A stretch of DNA of 64,000 nucleotides from Rathayibacter sp. SW19. GTDB taxonomy: Bacteria; Actinomycetota; Actinomycetes; Actinomycetales; Microbacteriaceae. The position numbers and the translations under genes are program-made. Under the pieces are notes generated by a model. The model made no database searches, was not told where the DNA came from, and saw only the letters and a list, made by a program, of their open reading frames with translations. Positions 17,499 to 25,751 of the stretch are shown here, in pieces (position 1 is the stretch's first letter; the number at the start of each line of letters is the position of its first letter). Location of the stretch: the NCBI RefSeq assembly GCF_030866825.1, contig NZ_CP133020.1, positions 3,162,001-3,226,000 on the forward strand, given 5' to 3'.

Positions 17499-18281
17499 GT
17501 GTCTAGCCAGCTGATCGATCCCCGCGGCACGCGTGTGCGGCTGTGGTGGGAGATCGCAATCGTCCTCGGGCTCTCGCTCGGGGCATCCGCCGTGTATTCC
17601 ATCGTCAACATCATCGCCCGGCTGACGACGCCGGTGCCGCTTTCGGATCAGTCGGCGTCGCTTAATCAGTCACAGAGCAGCGTGCAGTGGCAGGACTTCA
17701 CGTATCAGTTCCTCGATATCTTCTTCGCGCTTTTCGCTGTCGCACTCGTGCTGTATCTGTTGTGGCAGCCGAGCAGGAGTGCATTTCGCCGCATCGGGCT
17801 TGATTTCACGAGACCGGGACGAGACCTTCTCGGTGGGCTCGCCCTGCTCGGCGTGATCGGCGTGCCTGGACTCGCCCTCTATTTCGTCGGGCGGGCGCTT
17901 GGAGTAACGGTGAATGTCGTCGCGGCTCCGTTGAACAGCTATTGGTGGACCGTTCCGATCTTGATCCTTTCTGCGCTGCGCTCGGCGTTGCAGGAAGAAG
18001 TGATCGTCATCGGCTACCTGTTCACCCGCCTGCGAGAACTGGGCTGGGGCAAGTGGACGATCATCTTCGCCGCCGCGGGGCTGCGCGGCAGTTATCACCT
18101 GTACCAGGGTATCGGACCGTTCTTCGGAAACGCCGCCATGGGCATCGTTTTCGGTTGGTGTTATGCCCGCTGGGGGCGTGTGATGCCGCTCGTGATCGCA
18201 CACTGGGTTATCGACGTCATTTCGTTCGTCGGCTACCCGCTCGCGGTCGCCTGGTGGCCGGGGCTCTTCCCGACCAAGTGA
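17499..18281 (+). CDS. CPBP-family intramembrane metalloprotease
   Basis: Polytopic membrane protein (about 260 residues) of the CPBP/CAAX-protease (Abi) family. Motif 1 is QEEVIVIGYLFTRLRELGW with the Glu-Glu pair, motif 2 is a His-containing stretch (RGSYHLYQGIGPFFGNAAMGIVFGWCYAR), and motif 3 is VIAHWVIDVISFVG with a His. About eight hydrophobic segments are visible. In eukaryotes the family cleaves prenylated CAAX proteins; bacterial roles are mostly unknown. The start is uncertain: GTG 17499 (VSSQLIDPRG) or GTG 17475, neither with a clear ribosome site; translation may be leaderless. A palindromic repeat separates it from convergent gcvP. Confidence 0.85.
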   Translation: MSSQLIDPRGTRVRLWWEIAIVLGLSLGASAVYSIVNIIARLTTPVPLSDQSASLNQSQSSVQWQDFTYQFLDIFFALFAVALVLYLLWQPSRSAFRRIGLDFTRPGRDLLGGLALLGVIGVPGLALYFVGRALGVTVNVVAAPLNSYWWTVPILILSALRSALQEEVIVIGYLFTRLRELGWGKWTIIFAAAGLRGSYHLYQGIGPFFGNAAMGIVFGWCYARWGRVMPLVIAHWVIDVISFVGYPLAVAWWPGLFPTK

Positions 18282-18287
18282 CCCCCG

Positions 18288-18470
18288 CTGATCGAGTAGC
18301 CAGCGAGCTTTCGGTCCCTGAGCGCAGCCGAAGGGCGAGCAGGCGTATCGAGATCCACGTGCGGCAGGTCTCGATACGCTCGCTGGCGCTCGCTACTCGA
18401 CCACCGACGGATACGCTCGCTGGCGCTCGCTACTCGACCACCGAACGGATGCGCTCGCTGGTCGACCACG
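18288..18470. repeat. Compound palindromic repeat between CPBP gene and gcvP
   Basis: A full palindrome (about 18289-18403) opens with TGATCGAGTAG and closes with GCTACTCGACCACCGA. Its inner arms AGGCGTATCGAGA and TCTCGATACGCTCGCT flank a short loop. The right end is then repeated once more (18409-18443) and again in shortened, diverged form (18446-18470). The left arm carries a CCCTGAGCGCAGCCGAAGGG module that is also found, inverted, in the nadB copy. Placement between convergent genes is the same as at 7742. Confidence 0.88.
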
Positions 18471-18478
18471 ACGCCGCG

Positions 18479-21460
18479 TTACTCGAACGCCTCCGGCGGC
18501 GGGCAGGCGCAAAACAGGTTGCGGTCGCCCCAGGCCTGATCGACGCGTCGCACAGGCGGCCAGTACTTGTTGCGCACCAGCGTCGAGACCGGATACACGG
18601 CCTGCTCACGGGTATAGGCATGCTCCCACTCGCCCACGATCACCGACTCTGCAGTGTGCGGGGCACCGTGCAATGGGTTGTCGTCGGCCGGCCAGGTGCC
18701 TGCGGCGACAGCATCCGCCTCGGCTTTGATCGCGATCATCGCGTGGATGAAACGGTCGAGCTCGCCGAGGTCTTCACTCTCGGTGGGCTCGACCATGAGT
18801 GTGCCGGCAACGGGGAAACTCATCGTCGGGGCGTGGAAGCCGTAGTCGATCAGGCGCTTGGCCACATCGTCGACGCTCACCCCTGTCGCCTCGGTGAGCG
18901 GGCGCACGTCGAGGATGCACTCGTGCGCGACCAGACCGTTCTCACCGGAGTAGAGAACCGGGAAATGCTCATGCAACCGCACGGCGATGTAGTTGGCCGC
19001 CAGTACAGCGGCACCGGTCGCCTGCTTGAGGCCGTCCGAGCCCATCATCCGCACATATGACCAGCTGATCGGCAGAATGTTGGGGCTGCCGTATGGCGCC
19101 GCGGACACCGGGCGCCCACCGTGAACGACACTCCCCTTGCTTGCCGAAAAGTGATCGGTGCGCTGAGCCATCGGGTGCCCTGGCAGGAACGGCGCCAGGT
19201 GCGCCTTGGCCGCAACAGGGCCGACACCGGGCCCGCCCCCGCCGTGTGGGATGCAGAAAGTTTTGTGCAGGTTCAGGTGTGACACGTCACCGCCGAAATC
19301 GCCGAACCGGGCGTAGCCGAGCAGCGCGTTCAGGTTGGCGCCGTCGACATACACCTGCCCGCCGGCGTCGTGCACGAGCTGCGCGATAGCCTTCACTTCG
19401 TGCTCGTAGACGCCGTGCGTCGACGGGTAGGTGATCATCAACGCCGCCAATTCGGGTGCGTGCTCGGCGATCTTCGCGCGCAGGTCGTCGAGGTCGACGT
19501 TGCCGAGCTCGTCGGTGGCCACGACCACGACGCGCATTCCGGCCAGAACGGCGGATGCCGCGTTCGTGCCGTGCGCGCTCTGCGGAATCAGGCAGACGGT
19601 GCGCTCAGTCTCACCGCGCGAGTCATGGTAGCCACGGATTGCGAGGAGCCCGGAGAGCTCCCCCTGGCTGCCGGCGTTCGGCTGCAGCGACACGGTGTCA
19701 TAGCCCGTGACTTCGGCCAGCCAGCTCTCGAGCTGGTTGATCAGTTCGAGCGAACCCGCGACATCCTCGGCCGGGGCGAACGGATGCAGGCCCGCGAACT
19801 CAGGCCAGGTGATCGCCTCCATCTCCGTGGCAGCGTTGAGCTTCATGGTGCAACTGCCGAGCGGGATCATGCCGCGGTCGAGCGCGTAGTCCTTGTCCGC
19901 GAGCAGTTTGAGATAGCGCATCATGGCGGTCTCGGAGTGGTAGCTGTTGAAGACCGGGTGCGTGAGGTACCTGGAGGTGCGCGCCAGTGCGCCGAAGTTC
20001 GACTCGTCGTCCGGAGTCTGCTGCGGCTGGCCCGCGTGCGGTTCGAACGCTGCGAGCAGCCCGGCCATGACGGGAATGCCGGCGTTGATGTCTGCGGTTG
20101 TCGCCTCATCAAAACTCAACTGCACGGTGGTCGCGTCGGCCGCATACAACTGGATGCCATGCTTGTGTGCGCGCGCGAGCGTGGCCGCAGCATCCGTCAC
20201 CCGCACCTGAAGGGTGTCGAAGTACGAGTCTGAGATGACATCGACGCCGTGTTCGCGCAGAACGTGCGCCGCCAGCACCGTCTGGGCGTGCACGCTGCGC
20301 GCGATCGCACTGATGCCGTGCGGTCCGTGGTAGACCGCGTACATCGCAGCCATCACCGCGAGAAGAACCTGCGCAGTGCAGATGTTGCTCGTGGCCTTTT
20401 CGCGGCGGATGTGCTGTTCACGTGTCTGCAGGGTGAGCCGGTAGGCGGGCTTGCCGACGGCATCCTGGCTGACGCCGACCAGCCGGCCCGGCAGTTGGCG
20501 TTCGAGCCCCTTGCGCACGGCCATGTAGCCGGCGTGCGGGCCACCGAAGCCCATTGGAACCCCGAACCGTTGAGTAGTGCCGACGGCGATATCTGCTCCG
20601 AGTTCGCCGGGTGACTTCAGCAGCGCGAGCGCGAGCAGGTCTGCAGCGACAACCGTGACGCCGCCCTGCGCCTTGACCGCCGTGATGACTGCGGTCGGGT
20701 CCCAGACCCGGCCGGATGCCCCCGGGTACTGCACGAACGCGCCAAATACATCAACCGGTTGATCGAGTAGGCCGCCCGCGGCCGTATCGAGATCCGACTT
20801 CGCCGGGCCCGGGCTCGACGTCGCTGGGTCTCGATACGCTCGCTGGCGCTCGCTACTCGACCAGCGGTGCTCAACCAGTTGGATGCCGACGGCATCCGCT
20901 CGGTTCGCCAGCAGCGCCTTGGTCTGAGGTAGTGCGTCCGCGTCGACGAGGAACACATTCGACTTCGATTTCGAGGCGCGACGAGCCAGCAGCATGCCCT
21001 CGACGACCGCAGTCGACTCATCGAGCATCGACGCGTTTGCGATGTCGAGCCCGGTCAGATCGGTGACCATCGTCTGAAAATTGAGAAGCGCCTCGAGGCG
21101 CCCCTGCGAGATCTCCGGCTGGTATGGCGTGTATGCGGTGTACCAGCTGGGGTTCTCCAGCACGTTGCGCTTGATCACGGCCGGCGTGATCGTGTCGTAG
21201 TAACCGAGACCGATCATCGACCGCTGCACCGTGTTGCTGCTCGCGAGCGCACGCAACTCGGCAAGCACCTCGCGTTCGGATGCCGCGGGCGGGATGACCG
21301 AGTCTGCGATTGCACCGGATGTGCGTGCGTCGATTGCGATCGAGCGCGGCACCGCCGCCTCGACGAGTGCGTCGACGCTGTCGTAGCCGAGTGCGCGGAG
21401 CATCGCGGATTGCGCGTCACTATCGGTACCGATATGACGCGAGGAGAAGAGTTCAGTCAT
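18479..21460 (-). CDS. gcvP: Glycine dehydrogenase (decarboxylating), P protein, with in-frame repeat insertion
   Basis: P protein of the glycine cleavage system: PLP-dependent decarboxylation of glycine and transfer of the aminomethyl group to lipoyl-GcvH. The 993-residue chain contains both fused halves. The second half carries the PLP lysine (Lys733 in LNLHKTFCIPHGGGGPG). Around residues 197-236 the reading frame runs through a copy of the palindromic repeat (20760-20863), encoding RWSSSERQRAYRDP and GGLLDQP, directly before DVFGAFVQYPGASG. The flanking TCAACCGGTTG and TCAACCAGTTG lie exactly 120 bases apart, like a duplicated target. The frame stays open, so the enzyme may well work. Its start is 8 bases from the gcvH stop, in the same operon. 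Confidence 0.95.
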   Translation of the reverse strand: MTELFSSRHIGTDSDAQSAMLRALGYDSVDALVEAAVPRSIAIDARTSGAIADSVIPPAASEREVLAELRALASSNTVQRSMIGLGYYDTITPAVIKRNVLENPSWYTAYTPYQPEISQGRLEALLNFQTMVTDLTGLDIANASMLDESTAVVEGMLLARRASKSKSNVFLVDADALPQTKALLANRADAVGIQLVEHRWSSSERQRAYRDPATSSPGPAKSDLDTAAGGLLDQPVDVFGAFVQYPGASGRVWDPTAVITAVKAQGGVTVVAADLLALALLKSPGELGADIAVGTTQRFGVPMGFGGPHAGYMAVRKGLERQLPGRLVGVSQDAVGKPAYRLTLQTREQHIRREKATSNICTAQVLLAVMAAMYAVYHGPHGISAIARSVHAQTVLAAHVLREHGVDVISDSYFDTLQVRVTDAAATLARAHKHGIQLYAADATTVQLSFDEATTADINAGIPVMAGLLAAFEPHAGQPQQTPDDESNFGALARTSRYLTHPVFNSYHSETAMMRYLKLLADKDYALDRGMIPLGSCTMKLNAATEMEAITWPEFAGLHPFAPAEDVAGSLELINQLESWLAEVTGYDTVSLQPNAGSQGELSGLLAIRGYHDSRGETERTVCLIPQSAHGTNAASAVLAGMRVVVVATDELGNVDLDDLRAKIAEHAPELAALMITYPSTHGVYEHEVKAIAQLVHDAGGQVYVDGANLNALLGYARFGDFGGDVSHLNLHKTFCIPHGGGGPGVGPVAAKAHLAPFLPGHPMAQRTDHFSASKGSVVHGGRPVSAAPYGSPNILPISWSYVRMMGSDGLKQATGAAVLAANYIAVRLHEHFPVLYSGENGLVAHECILDVRPLTEATGVSVDDVAKRLIDYGFHAPTMSFPVAGTLMVEPTESEDLGELDRFIHAMIAIKAEADAVAAGTWPADDNPLHGAPHTAESVIVGEWEHAYTREQAVYPVSTLVRNKYWPPVRRVDQAWGDRNLFCACPPPEAFE
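20760..20863. repeat. Palindromic repeat copy inside gcvP, reading frame preserved
   Basis: Same family as 7742 and 18288. It starts TGATCGAGTAGG, contains GCCGCCCGCGGCCGTATCGA and ends with TCTCGATACGCTCGCT followed by GGCGCTCGCTACTCGACCAG. The inner arms CGTATCGAGA and TCTCGATACG pair around about 40 bases. The insertion adds roughly 30-40 codons without a stop in the gcvP frame. Confidence 0.9.
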
Positions 21461-21468
21461 CTGCGCTG

Positions 21469-21858
21469 CTACTCCCCAACCAGCGCGGTGTACTCGGATG
21501 CGCTCAGGAACGTGGGCGCGTCGCCGGCCAGTTCGATTTTGATCAACCAGCCATCACCGAACGGGTCGCTGTTGACCAGCTCCGGGGAGGCCACGACAGC
21601 TTCGTTCGCTTCCGTGATCGTGCCATTCGCCGGGGCGAACAATTCGCCGACCGACTTCGTCGACTCGATCTCACCGACGACTTTTCCCTCGGCCGCAGCG
21701 CTGCCGACGTCCGGCAGCTCGACGAAGACGACGTCACCGAGCTTCTCAGCGGCGTAATCCGTGATTCCGACGGTGGCGATACTGCCGTCGATGCGCAGCC
21801 ATTCGTGCTCTGCCGTGTAAACGAGGTCCTCGGGGTTACCAGTTTCTGGGGCGGCCAT
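21469..21858 (-). CDS. gcvH: Glycine cleavage system H protein
   Basis: Lipoyl carrier of the glycine cleavage complex, shuttling the aminomethyl intermediate from P to T protein. The 129-residue length is normal. Lys68 in GEIESTKSVGELFAPA is the lipoylation site, TAEHEWLRIDG the conserved N-terminal motif, and DGWLIKIEL lies near the end. It sits between gcvT (2 bases upstream) and gcvP (8 bases downstream) on one transcript under the glycine riboswitch. Confidence 0.97.
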   Translation of the reverse strand: MAAPETGNPEDLVYTAEHEWLRIDGSIATVGITDYAAEKLGDVVFVELPDVGSAAAEGKVVGEIESTKSVGELFAPANGTITEANEAVVASPELVNSDPFGDGWLIKIELAGDAPTFLSASEYTALVGE

Positions 21859-21860
21859 GA

Positions 21861-23087
21861 TCAGTTCTTCTTTCTGCTGTAGAACGGGAGCTTTGTGACG
21901 GTGAATCGGAGTTTGCTGCCGCGAATGTCCACGGTCAGTTCTGTGCCGGGTGTGGCGAAAGCCGGCGCCACATAGGCGAGGGCGATCGGGTGGCCGAGTG
22001 TCGGCGAGAGTGCACCGGAGGTGATCGTGCCGATCGCTGCCCCGGTTTCACTCTGCGATGACGTGTCAGATGCTGCGGCGAAGACCTCGTAGCCGGCGCG
22101 GGCGGCACGCTTGCCGTCACCGACGAGACCAACCAGCACCGGGGCATCCGCTGACGGGCCATCTTCACTGGCTGAACGGCCGACGAAGTCGACATCCTTG
22201 GCGAGGTTGACGACGCGGCCGAGCCCGGCCTGGGCTGGGAAGGTGTCGAGACCGAGCTCGTGGCCGTAGAGCGGCATGCCTGCCTCGAGACGGAGTGTGT
22301 CACGGCTGGCGAGGCCTGCAGGAACAAGGCCGTGCGCAGCGCCGGCCTCCAGCAGCGCGTCCCACAGTTCCTGTGCGTCGTCGGGCGCGATGTAGAGTTC
22401 GAAACCGTCTTCCCCGGTGTATCCGGTGCGGGCGAACAACACGGGGTGTTCGCGGAACAGCCCCGCGAACGACCAGTAGTACCGCAACTCCGTGAGCGTT
22501 CGGGCGAACTCTGCCCCATCAGGACGGCCGCCCTCGACCGCGAAGCCTTCGACCGCGCCGAGGATGCTCAAGGCAGCGGGCCCCTGCACGGCAATCAGTG
22601 CGACATCGTCGCTCTCGTCGTAGGTGTCGACGTCGAAGCCTGCGGTGCGGGCGCGCAGCTCCGTCGCGACGATCTCACGGTTCGCGGCGTTTGCGACAAC
22701 CATGAACCGATCCTCGCCCGTGCGATACACGACGAGGTCGTCGATGATTCCGCCTGCCGGATGCAGCAACAGACTGTACTTCGCCTGCCCGAGTGCGACA
22801 GCGGAGATCTTACCGGCGAGGGCGTGATCCAGAGCGACACCGGCTTCCGCCCCCAGGACCAGTATCTCGGCCATGTGCGAGAGGTCGAACAGCCCGGCAG
22901 CGGTACGAACTGCGCGGTGCTCTGCGAGATCGCTGGTGTAGCGCACCGGCATCTGCCAGCCGGCAAAGTCGGTGAAGTTCGCACCAGCCGCGACGTGCGC
23001 ATCGTTAAGCGGAGACAATCGCTCCGCGGGCTCTTCCGCGCGCTCTTCGTGTTGCTCTTCCTGGCGTGGCGATTCTGACGAGGTCAT
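21861..23087 (-). CDS. gcvT: Aminomethyltransferase, T protein of glycine cleavage
   Basis: Transfers the methylene group from aminomethyl-GcvH to tetrahydrofolate and releases ammonia. Folate-binding features of the GcvT family are visible: LYDLSHMAEI-like FDLSHMAEILVLG, the RYTSD N-terminal motif, TGYTGEDGFELYI and AGLASRDTLRLEAGMPLYGHEL. The open frame extends back to 23264 through the riboswitch, but ATG 23087 has GGAG at a good distance and gives 408 residues; the first 35 or so are polar (EEQHEERAEEPAERLSP) and probably disordered, longer than in most GcvT. It is the first gene of gcvT-gcvH-gcvP. Confidence 0.95.
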   Translation of the reverse strand: MTSSESPRQEEQHEERAEEPAERLSPLNDAHVAAGANFTDFAGWQMPVRYTSDLAEHRAVRTAAGLFDLSHMAEILVLGAEAGVALDHALAGKISAVALGQAKYSLLLHPAGGIIDDLVVYRTGEDRFMVVANAANREIVATELRARTAGFDVDTYDESDDVALIAVQGPAALSILGAVEGFAVEGGRPDGAEFARTLTELRYYWSFAGLFREHPVLFARTGYTGEDGFELYIAPDDAQELWDALLEAGAAHGLVPAGLASRDTLRLEAGMPLYGHELGLDTFPAQAGLGRVVNLAKDVDFVGRSASEDGPSADAPVLVGLVGDGKRAARAGYEVFAAASDTSSQSETGAAIGTITSGALSPTLGHPIALAYVAPAFATPGTELTVDIRGSKLRFTVTKLPFYSRKKN

Positions 23088-23162
23088 GAGTTCTCCGGTC
23101 TGCGCGAGCCGTGCCCAGCGCGAGAGTGGTGCGGTGCACGCTACGCGGGCCCGCATCGGGAA

Positions 23163-23430
23163 CTCCCCCTCTGTCATCCGGCCTGAGAGTTTCGCTCCAC
23201 CCCCCGAGTCCTGGCGGAGTTCGGTAAGAGCAGCTTTCACCGTGGGCGGAACGTCGTTGCGCAAGATGTTCAGGTTTCGAGACGGCCGCGGGCGGCTTTC
23301 TCAACCCGAATTTCGCGAAGCGAAATTCGCTTTTCAGAGTGGCCAGCTCGACGCGGTAGGGATACCTGAGAGATTGTCGGGGAGGATTGCTCCTTCGGTG
23401 CCCGTTCGCTGTGCGACGGACTCTCCCGCA
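23163..23430 (-). ncRNA. Tandem glycine riboswitch upstream of gcvT
   Basis: On the minus strand the first aptamer shows GCGGGAGAGTCC, GGCACCGAAGGAGCAA, CCTCCCCGACAATCTCTCAG and CCACTCTGA. The second shows GCCCACGGTGAAAGCTG, GAAACTCTCAGGCC and GATGACAGAGGGGGAG. These are the hallmark core motifs of glycine riboswitches. The 3' end is 76 bases before the gcvT start. By family knowledge, glycine binding turns on glycine cleavage genes. About 70 bases (23262-23334) between CCACTCTGA and the second core hold a repeat fragment and a strong hairpin, which is unusual. Confidence 0.92.
23271..23334. repeat. Palindromic repeat fragment inside the glycine riboswitch
   Basis: The minus strand reads GCCGCCCGCGGCCGTCTCGA, identical to the left-arm module of the copy at 7742, next to a 10-base-pair hairpin CGAATTTCGC / GCGAAATTCG (23307-23316 and 23320-23329) with a 3-base loop. 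It lies between the end of aptamer 1 and the conserved core of aptamer 2. Confidence 0.8.
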
Positions 23431-23638
23431 TCGATCATTTCGGCCCAGTGTTCAGTTTGAAGTGTTCAGTTGGAATTGCTCAGTTGGAATTGCTCAGTTG
23501 CAACAGTCGCGCCAATGCGCACACCTAGCCTATCGTGTGCGAGCACTGCGACGTGTACTCGACGAGAGCGCACGTTCCGCGGGCTACTCGGCCACCGGAA
23601 GGGACGCTGCTCGATATGCACGTTAGAGTCAGTCAAAC

Positions 23639-23662
23639 CTATAGCTATACTCACAGTTATAG
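23639..23662. promoter_or_regulatory. Candidate NrtR operator
   Basis: Imperfect 24-base palindrome with halves CTATAGCTATAC and TCACAGTTATAG; 8 of 12 positions are symmetric and the ends are CTATA and TATAG. It lies 18 bases before the first ATG of the Nudix regulator that opens the nad operon, in an AT-rich patch of an otherwise GC-rich region. Autoregulation of nrtR-nad operons is known in actinobacteria. Confidence 0.65.
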
Positions 23663-23680
23663 TCTTATCAACCTGAACGG

Positions 23681-24418
23681 ATGATGCGAGCAATCATGAC
23701 CGACGAGGAACGCGCGGCGCACGTGACGCTGGCTGTATCGACGGTCATCTTCGCCCTGCGCACAGACGATCGATTCGGCGGGGCAGGGCACGAGCCGACG
23801 CTGTGGCTTCCGCTGGTGCGCCGCATCCGCGAGCCATACGACGGCAAGTGGGCGCTGCCCGGCGGACCGCTCGGCGGCACCGAAGGACTTGCGGATGCCG
23901 CGCGCCGGTCCCTGCAGGAGACCACCGCCCTCGTTCCGACCTACCTCGAACAGCTCTATGCGTTCGGAGACGTTGACCGCTCACCCGACGATCGCGTCGT
24001 CTCGATCGTGTACTGGGCGCTCGTCAACTCGAACGAAGCCCGCCGCGCGCTCGTCGGCCAGAATGTGCGCTGGTTTCCGGCAGACGAACTGCCGACTCTG
24101 GCATTCGATCACAACACGATCGTCGAGTACGCGCTCTGGCGGTTGCGCAACAAGATGGAGTACAGCCGCATCGCGCACACACTGCTCGGCGACACCTTCA
24201 CCATCGCGCAACTGCGTGAGGTGCACGAGGCCGTGCTCGGTCGACGGCTGGATCCTGCCAACTTCCGCCGCACCATGGAGGCATCCGCGGCGATCGTGGA
24301 CACCGGCGAGCGCGTCACCGGCACACGACATCGGCCACCCCGGCTCTATCGGTACAACACCGCAGCCGACCCTCAATTCCCGGCGCCGCAGACATCCGCG
24401 GCATCCGCGAATTTCTGA
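23681..24418 (+). CDS. nrtR: NrtR-type Nudix transcriptional regulator of NAD synthesis
   Basis: Two-domain regulator of about 245 residues. The Nudix-like N-terminal domain (about 15-150) contains KWALPGGPLGGTEGLADAARRSLQETTAL. The Nudix box is degenerate: the usual REL..E..EE is replaced by RRSLQETTAL, so ligand sensing rather than hydrolysis is expected. The C-terminal part (about 160-240; FTIAQLREVHEAVLGRRLDPANFRRTM) is the winged helix-turn-helix of the NrtR family. NrtR proteins repress NAD genes and sense ADP-ribose or related nucleotides. The location directly before nadA-nadB-nadC supports this role. Starts at 23681, 23684 or 23696 are all possible. Confidence 0.9.
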   Translation: MMRAIMTDEERAAHVTLAVSTVIFALRTDDRFGGAGHEPTLWLPLVRRIREPYDGKWALPGGPLGGTEGLADAARRSLQETTALVPTYLEQLYAFGDVDRSPDDRVVSIVYWALVNSNEARRALVGQNVRWFPADELPTLAFDHNTIVEYALWRLRNKMEYSRIAHTLLGDTFTIAQLREVHEAVLGRRLDPANFRRTMEASAAIVDTGERVTGTRHRPPRLYRYNTAADPQFPAPQTSAASANF

Positions 24419-24451
24419 GAACAGAGAATCCCCGAGTAAGGAGCGCTCGAC

Positions 24452-25750
24452 ATGACCATCACGGCATCCGTCGACCTGAACATCAAACTGATCGACGCCG
24501 GCGAGCAGGACGGGGCGATCTGCGACCCCCACCTCGTCGAGGCTCCATGGGAGTATGACCCGAAGGATGTCGGGTATGGCCCAGGCGCCTCGAACGCCGA
24601 CCCGTTACCGGCCGACGCACCCGTTCAAGGTGAGCTCCCCGACGAATACAAAACTGCCAGCGCAGAGGAGCTGCGCAACCGCATCCACGCGGCCAAAGAA
24701 ACGCTCGGCGAGAGGGTCGTCGTGCTCGGCCACTTCTACCAGCGCGACGAAGTCGTGCAATACGCAGACTTCGTTGGAGATTCGTTTCAGCTCGCCAACG
24801 CGGCCAAAGCCAAGCCCGAGGTCGAGGCGATCGTCTTCTGCGGTGTGCACTTCATGGCAGAGACTGCTGACATTCTCACCGGCCCGCAACAGAAGGTGAT
24901 CCTGCCCAATCTTGCAGCCGGTTGCTCGATGGCCGACATGGCTGATCTCGATTCGGTCGAGGAATGCTGGGAACAACTTGAGGAGCTGTACGGCACCGAA
25001 CCGGATGCCGCAGGGCGCGTTCCGGTCATCCCGGTGACGTATATGAACTCCTCCGCCGATCTCAAAGCGTTCTGCGGTAGGAACGGCGGCATCGTGTGCA
25101 CCTCATCGAATGCCGCGGCCGTACTCGACTGGGCGTTCGACCGCGGGCAGCGGGTGCTGTTCTTTCCCGACCAGCATCTCGGCCGCAACACCGCGAACGC
25201 AATGGGCATCACCGCCGAGCAGATGCCCATGTGGAACCCCCGGCAACTGTTCGGCGGCAACGATGAAGCGGCATTGAACGGAGCGCGGGTCATTCTCTGG
25301 CATGGGTTCTGCTCCGTGCACAAGCGGTTCACGGTGCAGCAGATCGAGAATGCTCGCGCCGAATATCCCGATGTGCGCGTCATCGTGCACCCGGAGTGCC
25401 CGGCCCCGGTTGTGGACGCGGCGGACGAGTACGGCTCAACCGACTACATCCGCAGAGCGATCGAGTCCGCTCCCGCCGGATCGGTCTTCGCGATCGGAAC
25501 CGAGATCAACCTGGTGCAGCGCCTGGCGGCACAGCACCCGGAGCACACGATCTTCTGCCTGGACTCGGTCGTCTGCCCGTGCTCGACGATGTACCGGATC
25601 CACCCCGGGTACCTGGCCTGGGTGCTCGAAGGACTGGTGCGCGGTCAGGTGCTGAACCAGATCACCGTTCCGGACTCCGTTGCCGTTCCCGCTCGAATCG
25701 CTCTCGAACGGATGCTTGCGGCCCGACCCGGTAGCGTCTCGGCCGCGTGA
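24452..25750 (+). CDS. nadA: Quinolinate synthase
   Basis: [4Fe-4S] enzyme condensing iminoaspartate with dihydroxyacetone phosphate to quinolinate, the second step of de novo NAD synthesis. Cluster cysteines are visible in VFCGVHFMAETAD (Cys130), NGGIVCTSSNA and SVVCPCSTMYRIHP. GHFYQRDEVVQYADFVGDS is the family N-terminal motif. The 432-residue length fits the long actinobacterial form. GTAAGGAG 8-15 bases before ATG 24452 supports the start. The gene lies 33 bases after nrtR and 1 base before nadB. Confidence 0.97.
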   Translation: MTITASVDLNIKLIDAGEQDGAICDPHLVEAPWEYDPKDVGYGPGASNADPLPADAPVQGELPDEYKTASAEELRNRIHAAKETLGERVVVLGHFYQRDEVVQYADFVGDSFQLANAAKAKPEVEAIVFCGVHFMAETADILTGPQQKVILPNLAAGCSMADMADLDSVEECWEQLEELYGTEPDAAGRVPVIPVTYMNSSADLKAFCGRNGGIVCTSSNAAAVLDWAFDRGQRVLFFPDQHLGRNTANAMGITAEQMPMWNPRQLFGGNDEAALNGARVILWHGFCSVHKRFTVQQIENARAEYPDVRVIVHPECPAPVVDAADEYGSTDYIRRAIESAPAGSVFAIGTEINLVQRLAAQHPEHTIFCLDSVVCPCSTMYRIHPGYLAWVLEGLVRGQVLNQITVPDSVAVPARIALERMLAARPGSVSAA

Positions 25751-25751
25751 G

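Noticed and set aside
21861..23264. Extended gcvT start at 23264
   Set aside because: The extra codons translate the second glycine aptamer; ATG 23087 has a proper ribosome site.
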